The notes: generated by a model not told the origin, from the sequence alone. DNA of 64,000 nt from Anaerobacillus alkalidiazotrophicus (GCF_001866055.1 NZ_MLQS01000030.1:497500-561499), one strand, 5' to 3'; numbered from the stretch's first letter, positions 35,146 to 44,520 are shown. Program-made: numbers and translations.

Positions 35146-36450
35146 ATGGTAAAGAATACGAAATTTTTATTACTTTCATTATTGATGATAATGATGCTGA
35201 CTTTAGTTGCTTGTGGTGGGAATGATGATGCTGCTAAAGAAGACACGGATGGAGCTGTAGATAATGGAGTAAATGAAGAAAGTGATTTTGATTTTGAAAT
35301 TGTACCAGAAGAAGGAGCGGAACTTTTATTTTGGAGTGAAGGAGATGAAAACTTAGATTGGGCAAGGGAAATGGCAGAAGCATTTGAAGCTGAGTATGGA
35401 GTTCCTGTACAGGTAGAAGAAGTTAACCAAGAAGATGCTCCAGAACGTTTAGCTACAGACGGGCCATCTGGACTTGCTGGTGATGTATTTGCTTCAACTC
35501 ATGATCGAATTGGACGAGCAATATCTGCGGGATTAGTATTAGAAAATTTCTGGCCAGAGGAATATGAAGCTGAATTTATGGATGCAGCGATACAAGCAAC
35601 TTCATTTGATGATGTTCTTTATGGTTACCCGGCCCGAATTGAAACATATGCACTTTATTATAATAAAGATTTAGTAGATACACCTCCTGCAACTATGGAT
35701 GAATTTATTGCAGTTGCAAAAGAGCTTAATGATGAGATTGATCGTGGCTTTATGATGGAGCCTGGAAATTTCTATTTCACATATGGATTTTTCGGTGGCT
35801 ATGGTGGTTATGTATTTGGTGATAATAACACAGATGTAAGTGAGATTGGGCTAAATAATGAAGGTTCTGTGAAGGCAGTTGAATTAATTAAGGAGCTTCG
35901 TGATGAAATTGCTCCTGGTGTAGCGGCTGAAGACATCACTTATGATGTAAGAACATCACTTTTTGAAACAGGAGATATGGCATTCGATATTAATGGACCA
36001 TGGGCAATTCAAGGATATAGAAGTGCTGGAATCGACTTTGGTATTACGCCACTACCTGTTCTAGATAATGGACAAAATCCTACAAGCTTCTCTGGTGCAG
36101 GTGCCTTTTATGTAAATGCATATACTCCATACCCTGATGCTAGTGCGTTATTTGCAAAATTTATTACTAGTGAGGAAAATTTATTGAAATTATATGAAAC
36201 AGTTGGTCACCTACCACCACGTTTAGCACTTCTTGATAACGAAGTTATTCAAAGCAATCCATTTGCAGTAGCATTCCTTGAGCAAGCGGAGCATGCTGTT
36301 CCAATGCCAAATGTTCCTGAAATGCCTTTAGTTTGGGGACCGATGGAAGCAGCGGTAAACGAGGTTTGGAATAATGATGTTGATATCCAAGAAGCTTTAG
36401 ATCGTGCAGTTAATACGATTGAAAACGCAATTAGAGAACAGCAGCAGTAA
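35146..36450 (+). CDS. Maltodextrin-type ABC transporter substrate-binding lipoprotein
   Basis: 434 residues. Lipobox VACGG follows a short signal peptide; an acidic linker of about 40 residues precedes the binding domain (LLFWSEGDENLDWAREMAEAFEAEYGVPVQVEEV...GPSGLAGDVFASTHDRIGRAISAGLVLE...DINGPWAIQGYRSAGIDFGITPLP), typical of MalE/MdxE. The very acidic composition agrees with an alkaliphile-type surface protein. RBS: AAGGGGGAAAGAAA. First gene of mdxEFG-like genes with a GH13 enzyme. Confidence 0.93.
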   Translation: MVKNTKFLLLSLLMIMMLTLVACGGNDDAAKEDTDGAVDNGVNEESDFDFEIVPEEGAELLFWSEGDENLDWAREMAEAFEAEYGVPVQVEEVNQEDAPERLATDGPSGLAGDVFASTHDRIGRAISAGLVLENFWPEEYEAEFMDAAIQATSFDDVLYGYPARIETYALYYNKDLVDTPPATMDEFIAVAKELNDEIDRGFMMEPGNFYFTYGFFGGYGGYVFGDNNTDVSEIGLNNEGSVKAVELIKELRDEIAPGVAAEDITYDVRTSLFETGDMAFDINGPWAIQGYRSAGIDFGITPLPVLDNGQNPTSFSGAGAFYVNAYTPYPDASALFAKFITSEENLLKLYETVGHLPPRLALLDNEVIQSNPFAVAFLEQAEHAVPMPNVPEMPLVWGPMEAAVNEVWNNDVDIQEALDRAVNTIENAIREQQQ

Positions 36451-36485
36451 CGTCAGTCCTTAGAATATGAAAATAGTAAATGATT

Positions 36486-36530
36486 TGATCATTGAGAAAG
36501 GTTAAGAATTTCTTACCTTCTCAATGATCA
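36486..36530 (+). terminator. Intercistronic hairpin after the binding-protein gene
   Basis: TGATCATTGAG (36486-36496) pairs with CTCAATGATCA (36520-36530), with inner pairing. It is followed by GCATTTAT, where element copy A4 starts. A stem here would allow higher binding-protein than permease levels. Confidence 0.65.
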
Positions 36531-36538
36531 GCATTTAT

Positions 36539-36690
36539 CCCGTACTTAAGGGGCAGTAATACCCCCATCTCAAAACGAATGAAAATCAGAAAACCTAGGT
36601 GGAGGTAATCTGCTCCTAAAGATCTGATATAGCGTACTTTTCAATTGATGGTCAATAAAAGTAAGCCTTTTTACCGACTGAATTTAAATC
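36539..36690 (+). mobile_element. Decayed IS200/IS605-like element, copy A4 (left part only)
   Basis: TTTAT (36534-36538) is followed by CCCGTACTTAAGGGGCAGT and a diverged version of the left hairpin and central hairpin; the right end is lost. Stem changes are mostly G-U compatible (CCCCCATCT with AGGTGGAGG; GGGGCAG with CTGCTCC). It sits between two genes of one operon. Confidence 0.55.
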
Positions 36691-36758
36691 TAATAACAGT
36701 AGGAATCGAAGGTGTAATAAAAAAGAATGTCACTCTAAAGTAAAGGAGTATGAATACT

Positions 36759-38084
36759 ATGGAGAATAAGCTTCAAATATCAAGCACTCATAATAGCCAT
36801 AGCAAGATCGCTGCTGTGTTATCAGCACTTTTTATGGGGTTAGGGCAAATTTATAATAAACAGTATATCAAGGGTATACTATTATCTTTGAGCAAGGTTT
36901 TAGTATTAGTCTTTTTTTCAAGACCGATTATTGATGGATTGTATGGGTTAATTACCTTAGGTGAAACACCCCAAGTAAGACAACGAGGACGTATCATTGA
37001 GCAAGGAGATCATTCAATTTTATTGATGGCAGAAGGACTTCTCTTATTGTTTTTACTTATTGCTATATTATTTGTTTATTATTTTAATATTCGTGACGCC
37101 TATCAAATCGGTAAATTACGCGAACAGGGAAAAGCTATTCAACCGTTTAAAGCTACGATGAAAAATGTTTGGGAAAACGGTTTCGCATATATACTAATCA
37201 CTCCTACAGCTTTGTTCATGGTTCTATTAACAGTTTTTCCGTTAATATTTACTGCTTTAATAGCATTTACCAATTATTCCTCCCCTAACTACTTACCGCC
37301 AGCTAATTTAGTAGATTGGGTTGGACTTCAACAGTTTGTTCGATTATTTACAATGGAATCGTGGAGAGGAACGTTTATTGGGGTTTTCTCTTGGACAATC
37401 ATTTGGGCAACGTTATCAACTGTGATGGTCGTATTTTTTGGTCTTTTTGTAGCAGTTGTATTGTCGCAAAAAGTAGTAAAGTTTACGAAGTTTTGGAGGA
37501 ATTTATTTATCCTACCGTGGGCAGTACCAGGTTTTGTGACAATCTTAATTTTTAGAAGTATGTACAACGGTCAGTATGGAATTATTAATGATATGTTAAG
37601 AGCAGTCGGCTTAAATGGAATTCCATGGTTATCGGATCCGCTGTGGGCAAAAGTAGCAGTTTTATTAACCAATCTTTGGTTAGGTTTTCCATTTTGGATG
37701 GCATTGTTTACTGCAATATTAACAACAATTAGTAAAGAGCTTTATGAAGCAGCCCAAGTCGATGGTGCAACAATTGTTCAGCAGTTCAGAAAAATAACTT
37801 TTCCAATTGTAATGGTAGCCGCAGTTCCATTAATGGTCTTTACATTTGCATTTAATTTTAACCAATTAACATTCATTTATTTAATGACTGAAGGTGGACC
37901 GACGAATTCTAATTACAACTTTGCAGGTCACACTGATATTCTACTATCATGGATCTTTAAAATGACACTAGATAACGGTCAATATGCGATTGCATCTGCT
38001 GTTGCATTATTGGTTTTCCTTATCATTGCATGTTTTGCGTATTTTAATTTGAAAAATACGAAATCAATGAAAGGGGATTTTTAA
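36759..38084 (+). CDS. Maltodextrin ABC transporter permease, MalF/MdxF type
   Basis: 441 residues. The N-terminal domain has a pair of helices (SKIAAVLSALFMGLGQIYNKQYIKGILLSLSKVLVLVFF) as in B. subtilis MdxF, then six membrane segments and the EAA loop (ELYEAAQVDGATIVQQFRKITFPIV near residue 330) that docks to the ATPase. The ATG at 36759 has AAAGGAG ten bases upstream; the earlier ATG at 36750 is only one base from it. No ATPase gene is in the operon, so a shared MsmX-type ATPase is expected elsewhere. Confidence 0.92.
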   Translation: MENKLQISSTHNSHSKIAAVLSALFMGLGQIYNKQYIKGILLSLSKVLVLVFFSRPIIDGLYGLITLGETPQVRQRGRIIEQGDHSILLMAEGLLLLFLLIAILFVYYFNIRDAYQIGKLREQGKAIQPFKATMKNVWENGFAYILITPTALFMVLLTVFPLIFTALIAFTNYSSPNYLPPANLVDWVGLQQFVRLFTMESWRGTFIGVFSWTIIWATLSTVMVVFFGLFVAVVLSQKVVKFTKFWRNLFILPWAVPGFVTILIFRSMYNGQYGIINDMLRAVGLNGIPWLSDPLWAKVAVLLTNLWLGFPFWMALFTAILTTISKELYEAAQVDGATIVQQFRKITFPIVMVAAVPLMVFTFAFNFNQLTFIYLMTEGGPTNSNYNFAGHTDILLSWIFKMTLDNGQYAIASAVALLVFLIIACFAYFNLKNTKSMKGDF

Positions 38085-38086
38085 TC

Positions 38087-38935
38087 ATGATTACAAAACA
38101 AAAGTTTATGAAATTCACTAATTATTTTATTGTCTATAGCATTTTAATCATTTTAGCGCTTATTTGTCTGTTTCCAGTTTACTTTGTATTTATAGGATCG
38201 GTTAATCCTGGTAGTTCACTACGCGCAGCTCAAATTTTTCCAAGTTTTTCTGACTTGAACTGGGGTCATTACCGTGCGTTGTTTGATGATTATAATTATG
38301 TCACTTGGTACAAAAATACAATGAAAATTGCTGTGTCAAACATGCTTATTGCTACATTCTTTGGAGTTTTATCAGGATATGCTTTTTCAAGATTTAATTT
38401 TAAAGGCAAAAGACAAGGTTTGATGGCCATTATCATTTTGCAAATGTTCCCGACAATTATGGGGATGATCGCGATCTACACTTTGTTAGGTTCTTTTGGG
38501 TTATTAGATACTCATCTCGGTTATATTTTAGTTTTAGCTGCTGGGAGTGTTGCGTTTAATACTTGGATTGTTAAAGGTTTTTTTGATGGTATTCCAAGAA
38601 GTTTAGAGGAGGCAGCAAGGATTGATGGAGCTTCTAATTTACAAATTTTTGTTCAAGTTATGCTTCCACTTGCAACGCCAATAGTTGCTTTTGTTGCCTT
38701 TAATAGTTTTATTGCTGCAAGTATGGACTTTATTATGGCGGAAGTTATTCTTCGTTCAAGTAATCAATGGACATTAGCTCAAGGATTGTTTACATTAATT
38801 TCTGGTCAGGCGAATAACAATTTTACGGTGTTTGCAGCTGGAGCAGTATTAATTTCAATCCCACTTATGTTAGGATTTTTCATATTCCAAAAATATATAG
38901 TAGAAGGATTAACAGCTGGTGCTGAAAAAGGATAA
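38087..38935 (+). CDS. Maltodextrin ABC transporter permease, MalG/MdxG type
   Basis: 282 residues with six membrane segments and the EAA loop SLEEAARIDGASNLQIFVQVMLPLA near residue 180. It begins two bases after the MalF stop, so the two permeases are translationally coupled. Terminal segment PLMLGFFIFQKYIVEGLTAGAEKG is the common MalG ending. Confidence 0.93.
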   Translation: MITKQKFMKFTNYFIVYSILIILALICLFPVYFVFIGSVNPGSSLRAAQIFPSFSDLNWGHYRALFDDYNYVTWYKNTMKIAVSNMLIATFFGVLSGYAFSRFNFKGKRQGLMAIIILQMFPTIMGMIAIYTLLGSFGLLDTHLGYILVLAAGSVAFNTWIVKGFFDGIPRSLEEAARIDGASNLQIFVQVMLPLATPIVAFVAFNSFIAASMDFIMAEVILRSSNQWTLAQGLFTLISGQANNNFTVFAAGAVLISIPLMLGFFIFQKYIVEGLTAGAEKG

Positions 38936-38956
38936 TTAATAAAGTAGGTGCTTTTC

Positions 38957-39058
38957 ATGCTTAAAAGGTTCAAAGTGTTATCAATTATATTGTTAGTTTT
39001 AGCAGCTGGTATGATTATATATTCAACATTGCTCCTTTGGATCGTAACGAATTCTTAA
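38957..39058 (+). CDS. Small single-helix membrane peptide in the maltodextrin operon
   Basis: 33 codons reading MLKRFKVLSIILLVLAAGMI and IYSTLLLWIVTNS: three basic residues, one 22-residue hydrophobic helix and a short polar tail. AGTAGGTGCTTTTC is a modest ribosome site. It fits the 193-bp space between malG and the GH13 gene. No homolog is known to me; a subunit or regulator of the permease is a guess. Confidence 0.5.
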   Translation: MLKRFKVLSIILLVLAAGMIIYSTLLLWIVTNS

Positions 39059-39128
39059 ATAAAAGAGTAGATCGTATAGGGGTAAAGGGATTATTAATAG
39101 TGAGTGAGATATGAGAAGGGTGGAGAAT

Positions 39129-40850
39129 ATGGTTAAAACATGGTGGAAAGAAGCAGTAGCTTATCAAATTTATCCACGAAGTTTCATGGATTCAAATGGA
39201 GATGGAATTGGTGATATTCAAGGAGTTATATCTAAACTAGATTATCTAAAGGGTTTAGGAATAGATGTTATTTGGATAGGCCCGATATATAGTTCTCCAA
39301 ATGATGATAACGGTTATGATATAAGTGATTATAAAGGGATTATGGAGGATTTTGGAACGATGGCTGATTTTGATACGCTACTAAATGAAGTTCATTCCAG
39401 AGGCATGAAATTAATCATGGATTTAGTCATCAATCATACATCTGACGAGCATCCTTGGTTTATTGAAGCGCGATCTTCAAAGGAAAATCCATATAGAGAT
39501 TATTATATTTGGCATCCAGGGAAAAAAGGAAAGGAGCCGAATAATTGGGAATCTATTTTTAGCGGTTCTGCTTGGGAATTTGATGAGAAAACAAATGAGT
39601 ATTATTTACATGTTTTTTCACGTAAACAGCCTGATTTGAACTGGGAAAATAATGTTGTCCGAAAAGAGCTGTACGAGATGATAAATTGGTGGTTAGATAA
39701 AGGAATAGATGGCTTCCGTGTAGATGCTATTTCTCATATTAAAAAGTTAAAGGGTTTCCCAGATATGCCGAATCCAAAGAAGTTAAAATACGTCCCTTCA
39801 CTTGATGGCCATATGAACCAAAAAGGAATAGATGTTTTTCTAAAAGAATTAAAACGTGAAACTTTCGACAAATACGATATTATGACAGTTGGTGAAGCAA
39901 ATGGTGTGAAAGCTGAACATGCAGAGGAATGGGTGAGTGAAAAAAGTGGTTATTTTAATATGATATTTCAATTTGAACATTTAGATCTTTGGGGTAAAAA
40001 TACAGAAAAAGGGATAGATCTCGCTGCACTCAAAGAAACATTTACTAAATGGCAAAAAGAACTAGACGGGAAAGGTTGGAATGCACTTTTTCTAGAAAAC
40101 CATGATCAACCACGTTCTGTATCTACGTGGGGAAACAGTGATAAATTCCGAGTAGAGTCTGCTAAAGCTTTAGCTACATTATATTTTTTAATGCAAGGAA
40201 CCCCTTTCATTTACCAAGGCCAGGAAATTGGTATGACCAATGTAAAGTTTAATTCCATTGAAGATTATAATGATGTTGCAATTAAAAACTTATATAAAAG
40301 TGAAATTGAAAATGGAAAAACTCATGAGGAAATTATGGATATTATTTGGAAAAATGGACGTGATAATTCTCGTACTCCTATGCAATGGAATGATGAAGAG
40401 AATGCAGGATTTACTACAGGGCAACCATGGTTAAAGGTGAATCCAAATTATAAACAAATTAATGTTCAACAATCAATCGAAGATCCGAACTCTATTTACA
40501 ATTACTATAAGAAGTTAATCCAATTACGTAATGAAATACCGGCTTTAGTATATGGAAGTTATGAGTTAGTTTTAGAAGAACATGAATATATTTACGCATA
40601 TACTAGGACCTTAGCGGATGAAATAGTATTAATTCTGACTAACCTTTTTGAAGAGGAAGCAGAGTTTACTTTACCTGAAACACTTATTGATAAACCAAGA
40701 AAATTCTGTATTGGTAACTATGATGTTGACCCTATAGAAGATATAAAAAAAGTAGTTTTAAAACCTTACGAGGCAAGAGTTTATTTATTAAAAACAAACA
40801 AGAATAGTATTAGCATGAAAAACACAAGTGAACTAGCTTCAACAAGATAA
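39129..40850 (+). CDS. Alpha-glucosidase of GH13 (oligo-1,6-glucosidase / MalL type)
   Basis: 573 residues. Starts WWKEAVAYQIYPRSFMDSNGDGIGDIQG, as in oligo-1,6-glucosidases; conserved regions are DLVINHTSDEHPWF, GFRVDAISHI with the nucleophile aspartate, TVGEANG with the acid/base glutamate, and LENHDQPR. It hydrolyses the maltodextrins imported by the upstream ABC system in the cytoplasm. I prefer the ATG at 39129 after GGGTGGAGA to the one at 39111; spacing is short, so the choice is uncertain. A trehalose-6-phosphate hydrolase is less likely given the transport genes. Confidence 0.9.
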   Translation: MVKTWWKEAVAYQIYPRSFMDSNGDGIGDIQGVISKLDYLKGLGIDVIWIGPIYSSPNDDNGYDISDYKGIMEDFGTMADFDTLLNEVHSRGMKLIMDLVINHTSDEHPWFIEARSSKENPYRDYYIWHPGKKGKEPNNWESIFSGSAWEFDEKTNEYYLHVFSRKQPDLNWENNVVRKELYEMINWWLDKGIDGFRVDAISHIKKLKGFPDMPNPKKLKYVPSLDGHMNQKGIDVFLKELKRETFDKYDIMTVGEANGVKAEHAEEWVSEKSGYFNMIFQFEHLDLWGKNTEKGIDLAALKETFTKWQKELDGKGWNALFLENHDQPRSVSTWGNSDKFRVESAKALATLYFLMQGTPFIYQGQEIGMTNVKFNSIEDYNDVAIKNLYKSEIENGKTHEEIMDIIWKNGRDNSRTPMQWNDEENAGFTTGQPWLKVNPNYKQINVQQSIEDPNSIYNYYKKLIQLRNEIPALVYGSYELVLEEHEYIYAYTRTLADEIVLILTNLFEEEAEFTLPETLIDKPRKFCIGNYDVDPIEDIKKVVLKPYEARVYLLKTNKNSISMKNTSELASTR

Positions 40851-40854
40851 CACT

Positions 40855-40900
40855 AAAGATATGGGAGGGGTAAATTATTATATCTTTCCATATCTTTTTC
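40855..40900 (+). terminator. Terminator of the maltodextrin operon
   Basis: AAAGATATGG (40855-40864) and CCATATCTTT (40888-40897), followed by TTC and T-rich sequence. Confidence 0.75.
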
Positions 40901-41001
40901 TTCGAGTATTTTGAAATAGAAAAATTTCATTGTTAAAGGATATAAAAATAGCTAAAATATATAAAGATAGTTAATAAATAAAGAGGGAAAAGAGGAGAAC
41001 T

Positions 41002-42048
41002 ATGGCAGTAACAATTAAAGACGTTGCAAAACTAGCAAATGTCGCTCCTTCCACAGTATCTCGTGTTATAGCTAATAGTCCTAGAATTAGTGAAAAGACA
41101 AAAGTAAAAGTTCGAGAAGCGATGGAGAAACTAGGTTATCATCCAAACTTTCATGCTAGAAGTTTAGCAAATAAGAGTACAAATACAATAGGTATTGTCA
41201 TGCCTAGCTCAGCAAATAAATCGTTCCAAAACCCCTTCTTCCCTGAAGTTATTCGGGGAATAAGTTCCAAAGCTTATCAAGAAAATTACGGCTTGTATTT
41301 ATCAACAGGACAAACAGAAGAAGAAATCTTTCAAGAAGTCGTACATATGGTGCAAGGAGGAAGAGTAGATGGGATTATTCTTCTGTATTCAAGAGTAAAT
41401 GATAAAATTATGCCTTATTTACAACAACAAAAATTTCCTTTTGTTTTAATAGGGCGTCCATACAATGAAGAAATTCATAGCATTACTTATGTGAATAACG
41501 ACAATTACAAAGCTGCGAAAACGGTTACGGAGTATTTGTTGTTGTTGGGGCATCGGAATATTGCTTTTATTGGTGGAGAGTTAGACTTTGTTGTAGCAGT
41601 CGACCATAAGAAAGGCTATGAACAGGCACTAAAAAATGCAAAAATTCCTATTAGGGAAGAATATATTATTTCGCATCATGAATTAGAGCAAGGAGGAGAG
41701 GATGCGATCATTCAGTTAATGAGTTCATCAGTACCACCAACCGCACTTATCGGTTTAGATGATATTATGACTTTCGGATTGTTAAAGATGTTTAGTGAAA
41801 TGGGAATACGTGTTCCTGATGATATATCAATTGTTAGTTTTAATAATGTTTTGATTTCAGAGCTTTCTTCTCCACCTATGACCACTGTCGACATTAATAT
41901 TTTCGGACTAGGCTTTGAAGCGATGAAGCTTTTAGTTGAAAAAATTAAAGAACCTACAAAAGAAGTTAAAAGTGTGATAATCCCTCACAAATTAGTAAAG
42001 CGTCAAACATGTAAAGCGTTAAATAGATCTGAAAAAAAGGATGAATGA
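41002..42048 (+). CDS. LacI-family repressor, MalR-like
   Basis: 348 residues. N-terminal HTH and hinge (VTIKDVAKLANVAPSTVSRVIANSPRISEKTKVKVREAMEKLGYHPNFHARSLA), then a periplasmic-binding-type effector domain (TNTIGIVMPSS...NPFFPEVIRGI...DGIILLYSRV...RVPDDISIVSFNN). It is likely the maltose-responsive regulator acting on the CG-centred operators at 34891 and 34943. ATG after AAGAGGAGAACT. It is transcribed separately from the operon it probably controls. Confidence 0.92.
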   Translation: MAVTIKDVAKLANVAPSTVSRVIANSPRISEKTKVKVREAMEKLGYHPNFHARSLANKSTNTIGIVMPSSANKSFQNPFFPEVIRGISSKAYQENYGLYLSTGQTEEEIFQEVVHMVQGGRVDGIILLYSRVNDKIMPYLQQQKFPFVLIGRPYNEEIHSITYVNNDNYKAAKTVTEYLLLLGHRNIAFIGGELDFVVAVDHKKGYEQALKNAKIPIREEYIISHHELEQGGEDAIIQLMSSSVPPTALIGLDDIMTFGLLKMFSEMGIRVPDDISIVSFNNVLISELSSPPMTTVDINIFGLGFEAMKLLVEKIKEPTKEVKSVIIPHKLVKRQTCKALNRSEKKDE

Positions 42049-42071
42049 GCACTTTAGTCTTCATCTTTTTT
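42033..42071 (+). terminator. Terminator of the LacI-type regulator gene
   Basis: AAAAAAGGATGAA and TTCATCTTTTTT with one bulged base; the stem begins within the last codons. Confidence 0.8.
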
Positions 42072-42167
42072 GAGTGGTAATAAATAGAAAAAATTAAATG
42101 AATTGTGCTATAATTAAACAAGCTTATTTTATTTCATAAGAAAGTGAAAAAGAGTGGTGAGTACTTG

Positions 42168-43253
42168 TTGTCACAATATAAATGGTTTCGTGTATTTTTA
42201 GGAATTATTATGTTGTTTTTAATTATATACTTAGGAACACTTGTACAATTTATATTTCGGCCAATTGTTGTTTTTGTAGAAGCGCTATTTGTTCCGTTTC
42301 TCCTTGCCGGAGTTTTGTATTATTTATTTCGACCAATCGTAAATTTGCTACATAAACAAAAGCTTCCGAAAACATTAGCTATCATAATCATCTACTTAGC
42401 TGTTGTTGGATTAATAACATTATTAGTATTATTAATTGGTCCAATTTTACAAAAACAGGTGAACAGTCTAGTCAATAACCTTCCATATTTAATTAATGAG
42501 ATACGTGCATTAATTATTCAACTTCAAGAAAATGACTGGATTAATCGTTTTGAATGGTCAGAAACATTGTCTTTCGATACGCTTTCAGCTAATACGACTC
42601 ATTATGTTAATCAAGCATTTAATATAATTAGCACTAATATTGCTGGATTATTTAGTTTTATTACGAATGTTGTCGTTGTATTTATTATTATTCCATTCAT
42701 TCTTTTTTACATGTTAAAAGAAGGTGAAAAAGCTCCTAATCAAGTGTTAAAACTACTACCTGAGAAACAAAGAATCGAAGGACAAAAAATATTAGGAGAA
42801 ATGGATGTAAAATTAAGTTCTTATATTCAAGGTCAAATACTTGTGAGTATGTGTGTTGGAATCTTGATGTATGCAGGTTTCTTAATTATAGACATAGAGT
42901 ATTCATTAATTTTAGCTTTAGTTGCTATGTTTACGAATGTCATTCCTTTTGTAGGTCCATGGATTGGAACTGTGCCAGCTGTTATTGTAGCAATTATTCA
43001 TTCACCATTTATGGTATTAAAAGTCTTGATTGTGATTGTTGTTGTTCAGCAATTCGAAAGTAATTTTATTTCACCACAAATTATGGGGAAAAAACTGGCT
43101 GTACATCCGTTAACAATAATATTACTTTTAATTGTTGCTGGAAGGTTTGCAGGAATTATTGGAATGTTATTAGCGGTGCCAACTTATGCAGTATGTAAAG
43201 TTGTTGTATCACATACATATCGCTTACTGAAGTTGAGAAATAGAATAGAGTGA
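42168..43253 (+). CDS. AI-2E family transporter (YdbI/PerM-like membrane protein)
   Basis: About 361 residues with around seven to eight membrane segments and a central amphipathic region. Conserved end region: AMFTNVIPFVGPWIGTVPAVIVAIIHSP and FESNFISPQIMGKKLAVHPLTIILLLIVAGRFAGIIGMLLAVP, typical of the AI-2E/PerM family, some of which export sodium or AI-2. The start is unclear: tandem TTG codons at 42165 and 42168 follow AGTGGTGAG, while the frame is open from a GTG at 42144. Confidence 0.85.
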   Translation: MSQYKWFRVFLGIIMLFLIIYLGTLVQFIFRPIVVFVEALFVPFLLAGVLYYLFRPIVNLLHKQKLPKTLAIIIIYLAVVGLITLLVLLIGPILQKQVNSLVNNLPYLINEIRALIIQLQENDWINRFEWSETLSFDTLSANTTHYVNQAFNIISTNIAGLFSFITNVVVVFIIIPFILFYMLKEGEKAPNQVLKLLPEKQRIEGQKILGEMDVKLSSYIQGQILVSMCVGILMYAGFLIIDIEYSLILALVAMFTNVIPFVGPWIGTVPAVIVAIIHSPFMVLKVLIVIVVVQQFESNFISPQIMGKKLAVHPLTIILLLIVAGRFAGIIGMLLAVPTYAVCKVVVSHTYRLLKLRNRIE

Positions 43254-43315
43254 TAAGGATCATTGGTCAAATTTTTTCCTCCTTGGATAAAATAAATTAA
43301 TGGAACAAAATATAA

Positions 43316-43348
43316 ACAGAAGTACAATGATATGTACTTCTGTTTTTG
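43316..43348 (+). terminator. Terminator of the AI-2E transporter gene
   Basis: ACAGAAGTACA (43316-43326) and TGTACTTCTGT (43333-43343), then TTTTGATG. Confidence 0.85.
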
Positions 43349-43541
43349 ATGTTTATTGGAGTTGTTTACTTATCTTTAATCGTTTGAAAGGTTGAAATTC
43401 AACGCTTAGGAGCATGATTATTGATAGTTATTATGTAGGGATATAGAAACGTAAAATATGGCAGCACATTCCTTGTAAAAAGATATATAGTCAAGTAAAC
43501 TGTATGTGTATAGTGTTAATTGTTGGAGGTGGAGGTTTAAT

Positions 43542-43910
43542 ATGGCTTTTATTAATGAAGGTGTTAAACAAATTGATGTAAATGAACTAAAACAAATTCT
43601 TAAAGATAAACCAAAGAATACAGTAATTATAGATGTGAGAGAGCGAGAAGAGTATGAAGCTTTTCACATTCCTGGTATTCCATTAATACCGATGCATAAC
43701 ATACCAAATATTTTAGAAGATTTAAAAAGTGATAAAGAGTATATTCTCGTTTGCCGTAGCGGAAGTCGGAGTCACCATGTAGCTCGATTTTTGATAGAAA
43801 ATGGAATAAAAGAAGCGCATAATTTTTATGGTGGAATGCTCACATGGGATGATGAAGTTAAGACAGGTTTAGAAAATGTTGTAACTGATGTTTCAAAGCT
43901 ATATCAGTAA
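43542..43910 (+). CDS. Rhodanese-like sulfurtransferase
   Basis: 122 residues, a single rhodanese domain: VIIDVREREEYEAFHIPGIPLIPM, then the active loop VCRSGSRSHHVARFL with the persulfide cysteine near residue 80, and the common NFYGGMLTWDDEV. It resembles B. subtilis YqhL/YtwF-size proteins. GGAGGTGGAGGTTTAAT precedes the ATG at 43542; a longer reading back to 43506 lacks support. In contrast with the protein at 9903-10235, all catalytic features are present. Confidence 0.9.
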   Translation: MAFINEGVKQIDVNELKQILKDKPKNTVIIDVREREEYEAFHIPGIPLIPMHNIPNILEDLKSDKEYILVCRSGSRSHHVARFLIENGIKEAHNFYGGMLTWDDEVKTGLENVVTDVSKLYQ

Positions 43911-43942
43911 GTAGGAGGGAAAACCTTCTGCTTACTTTTTTA
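43907..43942 (+). terminator. Terminator of the rhodanese gene
   Basis: GTAAGTAGGAGG (43907-43918) and CCTTCTGCTTAC (43924-43935), then TTTTTTATT. The stem starts in the stop codon region. Confidence 0.75.
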
Positions 43943-43988
43943 TTGTTTATCTTATATCGTATATCTTTGTAATTCGGCCTAATTATCA

Positions 43989-44141
43989 TTAAAAGTTACG
44001 AGTAGAATTTAATGTAGATATATCGACTTTTCGTTTACCGCAACAAATGGGGCATTTTACTTTAACATTGAAAAGAATAAAGCGAGATTCCTCTACTTTG
44101 CCAGTACCTTTACATTTTTTACAAACCACAATAATTGCCAT
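43989..44141 (-). CDS. Small zinc-ribbon-like protein with CxxCxG and CxxC motifs
   Basis: 50 residues starting MAIIVVCKKCKGTGKVEESR and continuing with KVKCPICCGKRKVD. The CKKCKGTGKV / CPICCGKRKV pair resembles one zinc-binding unit of the DnaJ cysteine-rich domain. AATGAGGTGACGAT is a good ribosome site. Function unknown; single zinc knuckles of this kind often act as RNA- or protein-binding modules. It is convergent with the rhodanese gene. Confidence 0.7.
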   Translation of the reverse strand: MAIIVVCKKCKGTGKVEESRFILFNVKVKCPICCGKRKVDISTLNSTRNF

Positions 44142-44351
44142 ATCGTCACCTCATTTTGGTTTGGTACAAGGATTAAAAAGAAAATTCAGACTTTGGTTTG
44201 CAATATAAGATTAGTTATATATCTACCACTATAACAATAATAACATATACCTCCAACTAAAGTTACTTATAACTATTCTATAGTTAGTAATATTATGTAA
44301 CCTAAAAAGTATAGAGTTAACCAGATATGAAATAAAAAAGGAGAAAGTTAT

Positions 44352-44456
44352 CCTACAACTAAGAAACAGTCAGACAACCCACCTCAAAACTTAGAATATC
44401 GAAAAGTTTAGGTGGGGGATGAAAGAAAACCCCCACTGATTGAAGTTCAGCATTAT
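44352..44456 (+). mobile_element. Internally deleted IS200/IS605-like element, copy A5
   Basis: 105 bp. Preceded by GTTAT; the left end (CCCACCTCAAAACTTAG... AAGTTTAGGTGGGGG) is joined directly to the right end (ATGAAAGAAAACCCCCACTGATTGAAGTTCAGCATTAT is present in pieces of under 20 bases). The join lies at GTGGGGGAT, a sequence found in both halves of full copies, so deletion by short homology is likely. The gap 44142-44673 otherwise holds a Bacillaceae repeat at 44521-44676. Confidence 0.65.
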
Positions 44457-44520
44457 GTGGATGAACAAGGGTGCTTTCGATTTTCTTATAAGGTAAAGTA
44501 TAAAATTTCTAACTTAGAAA

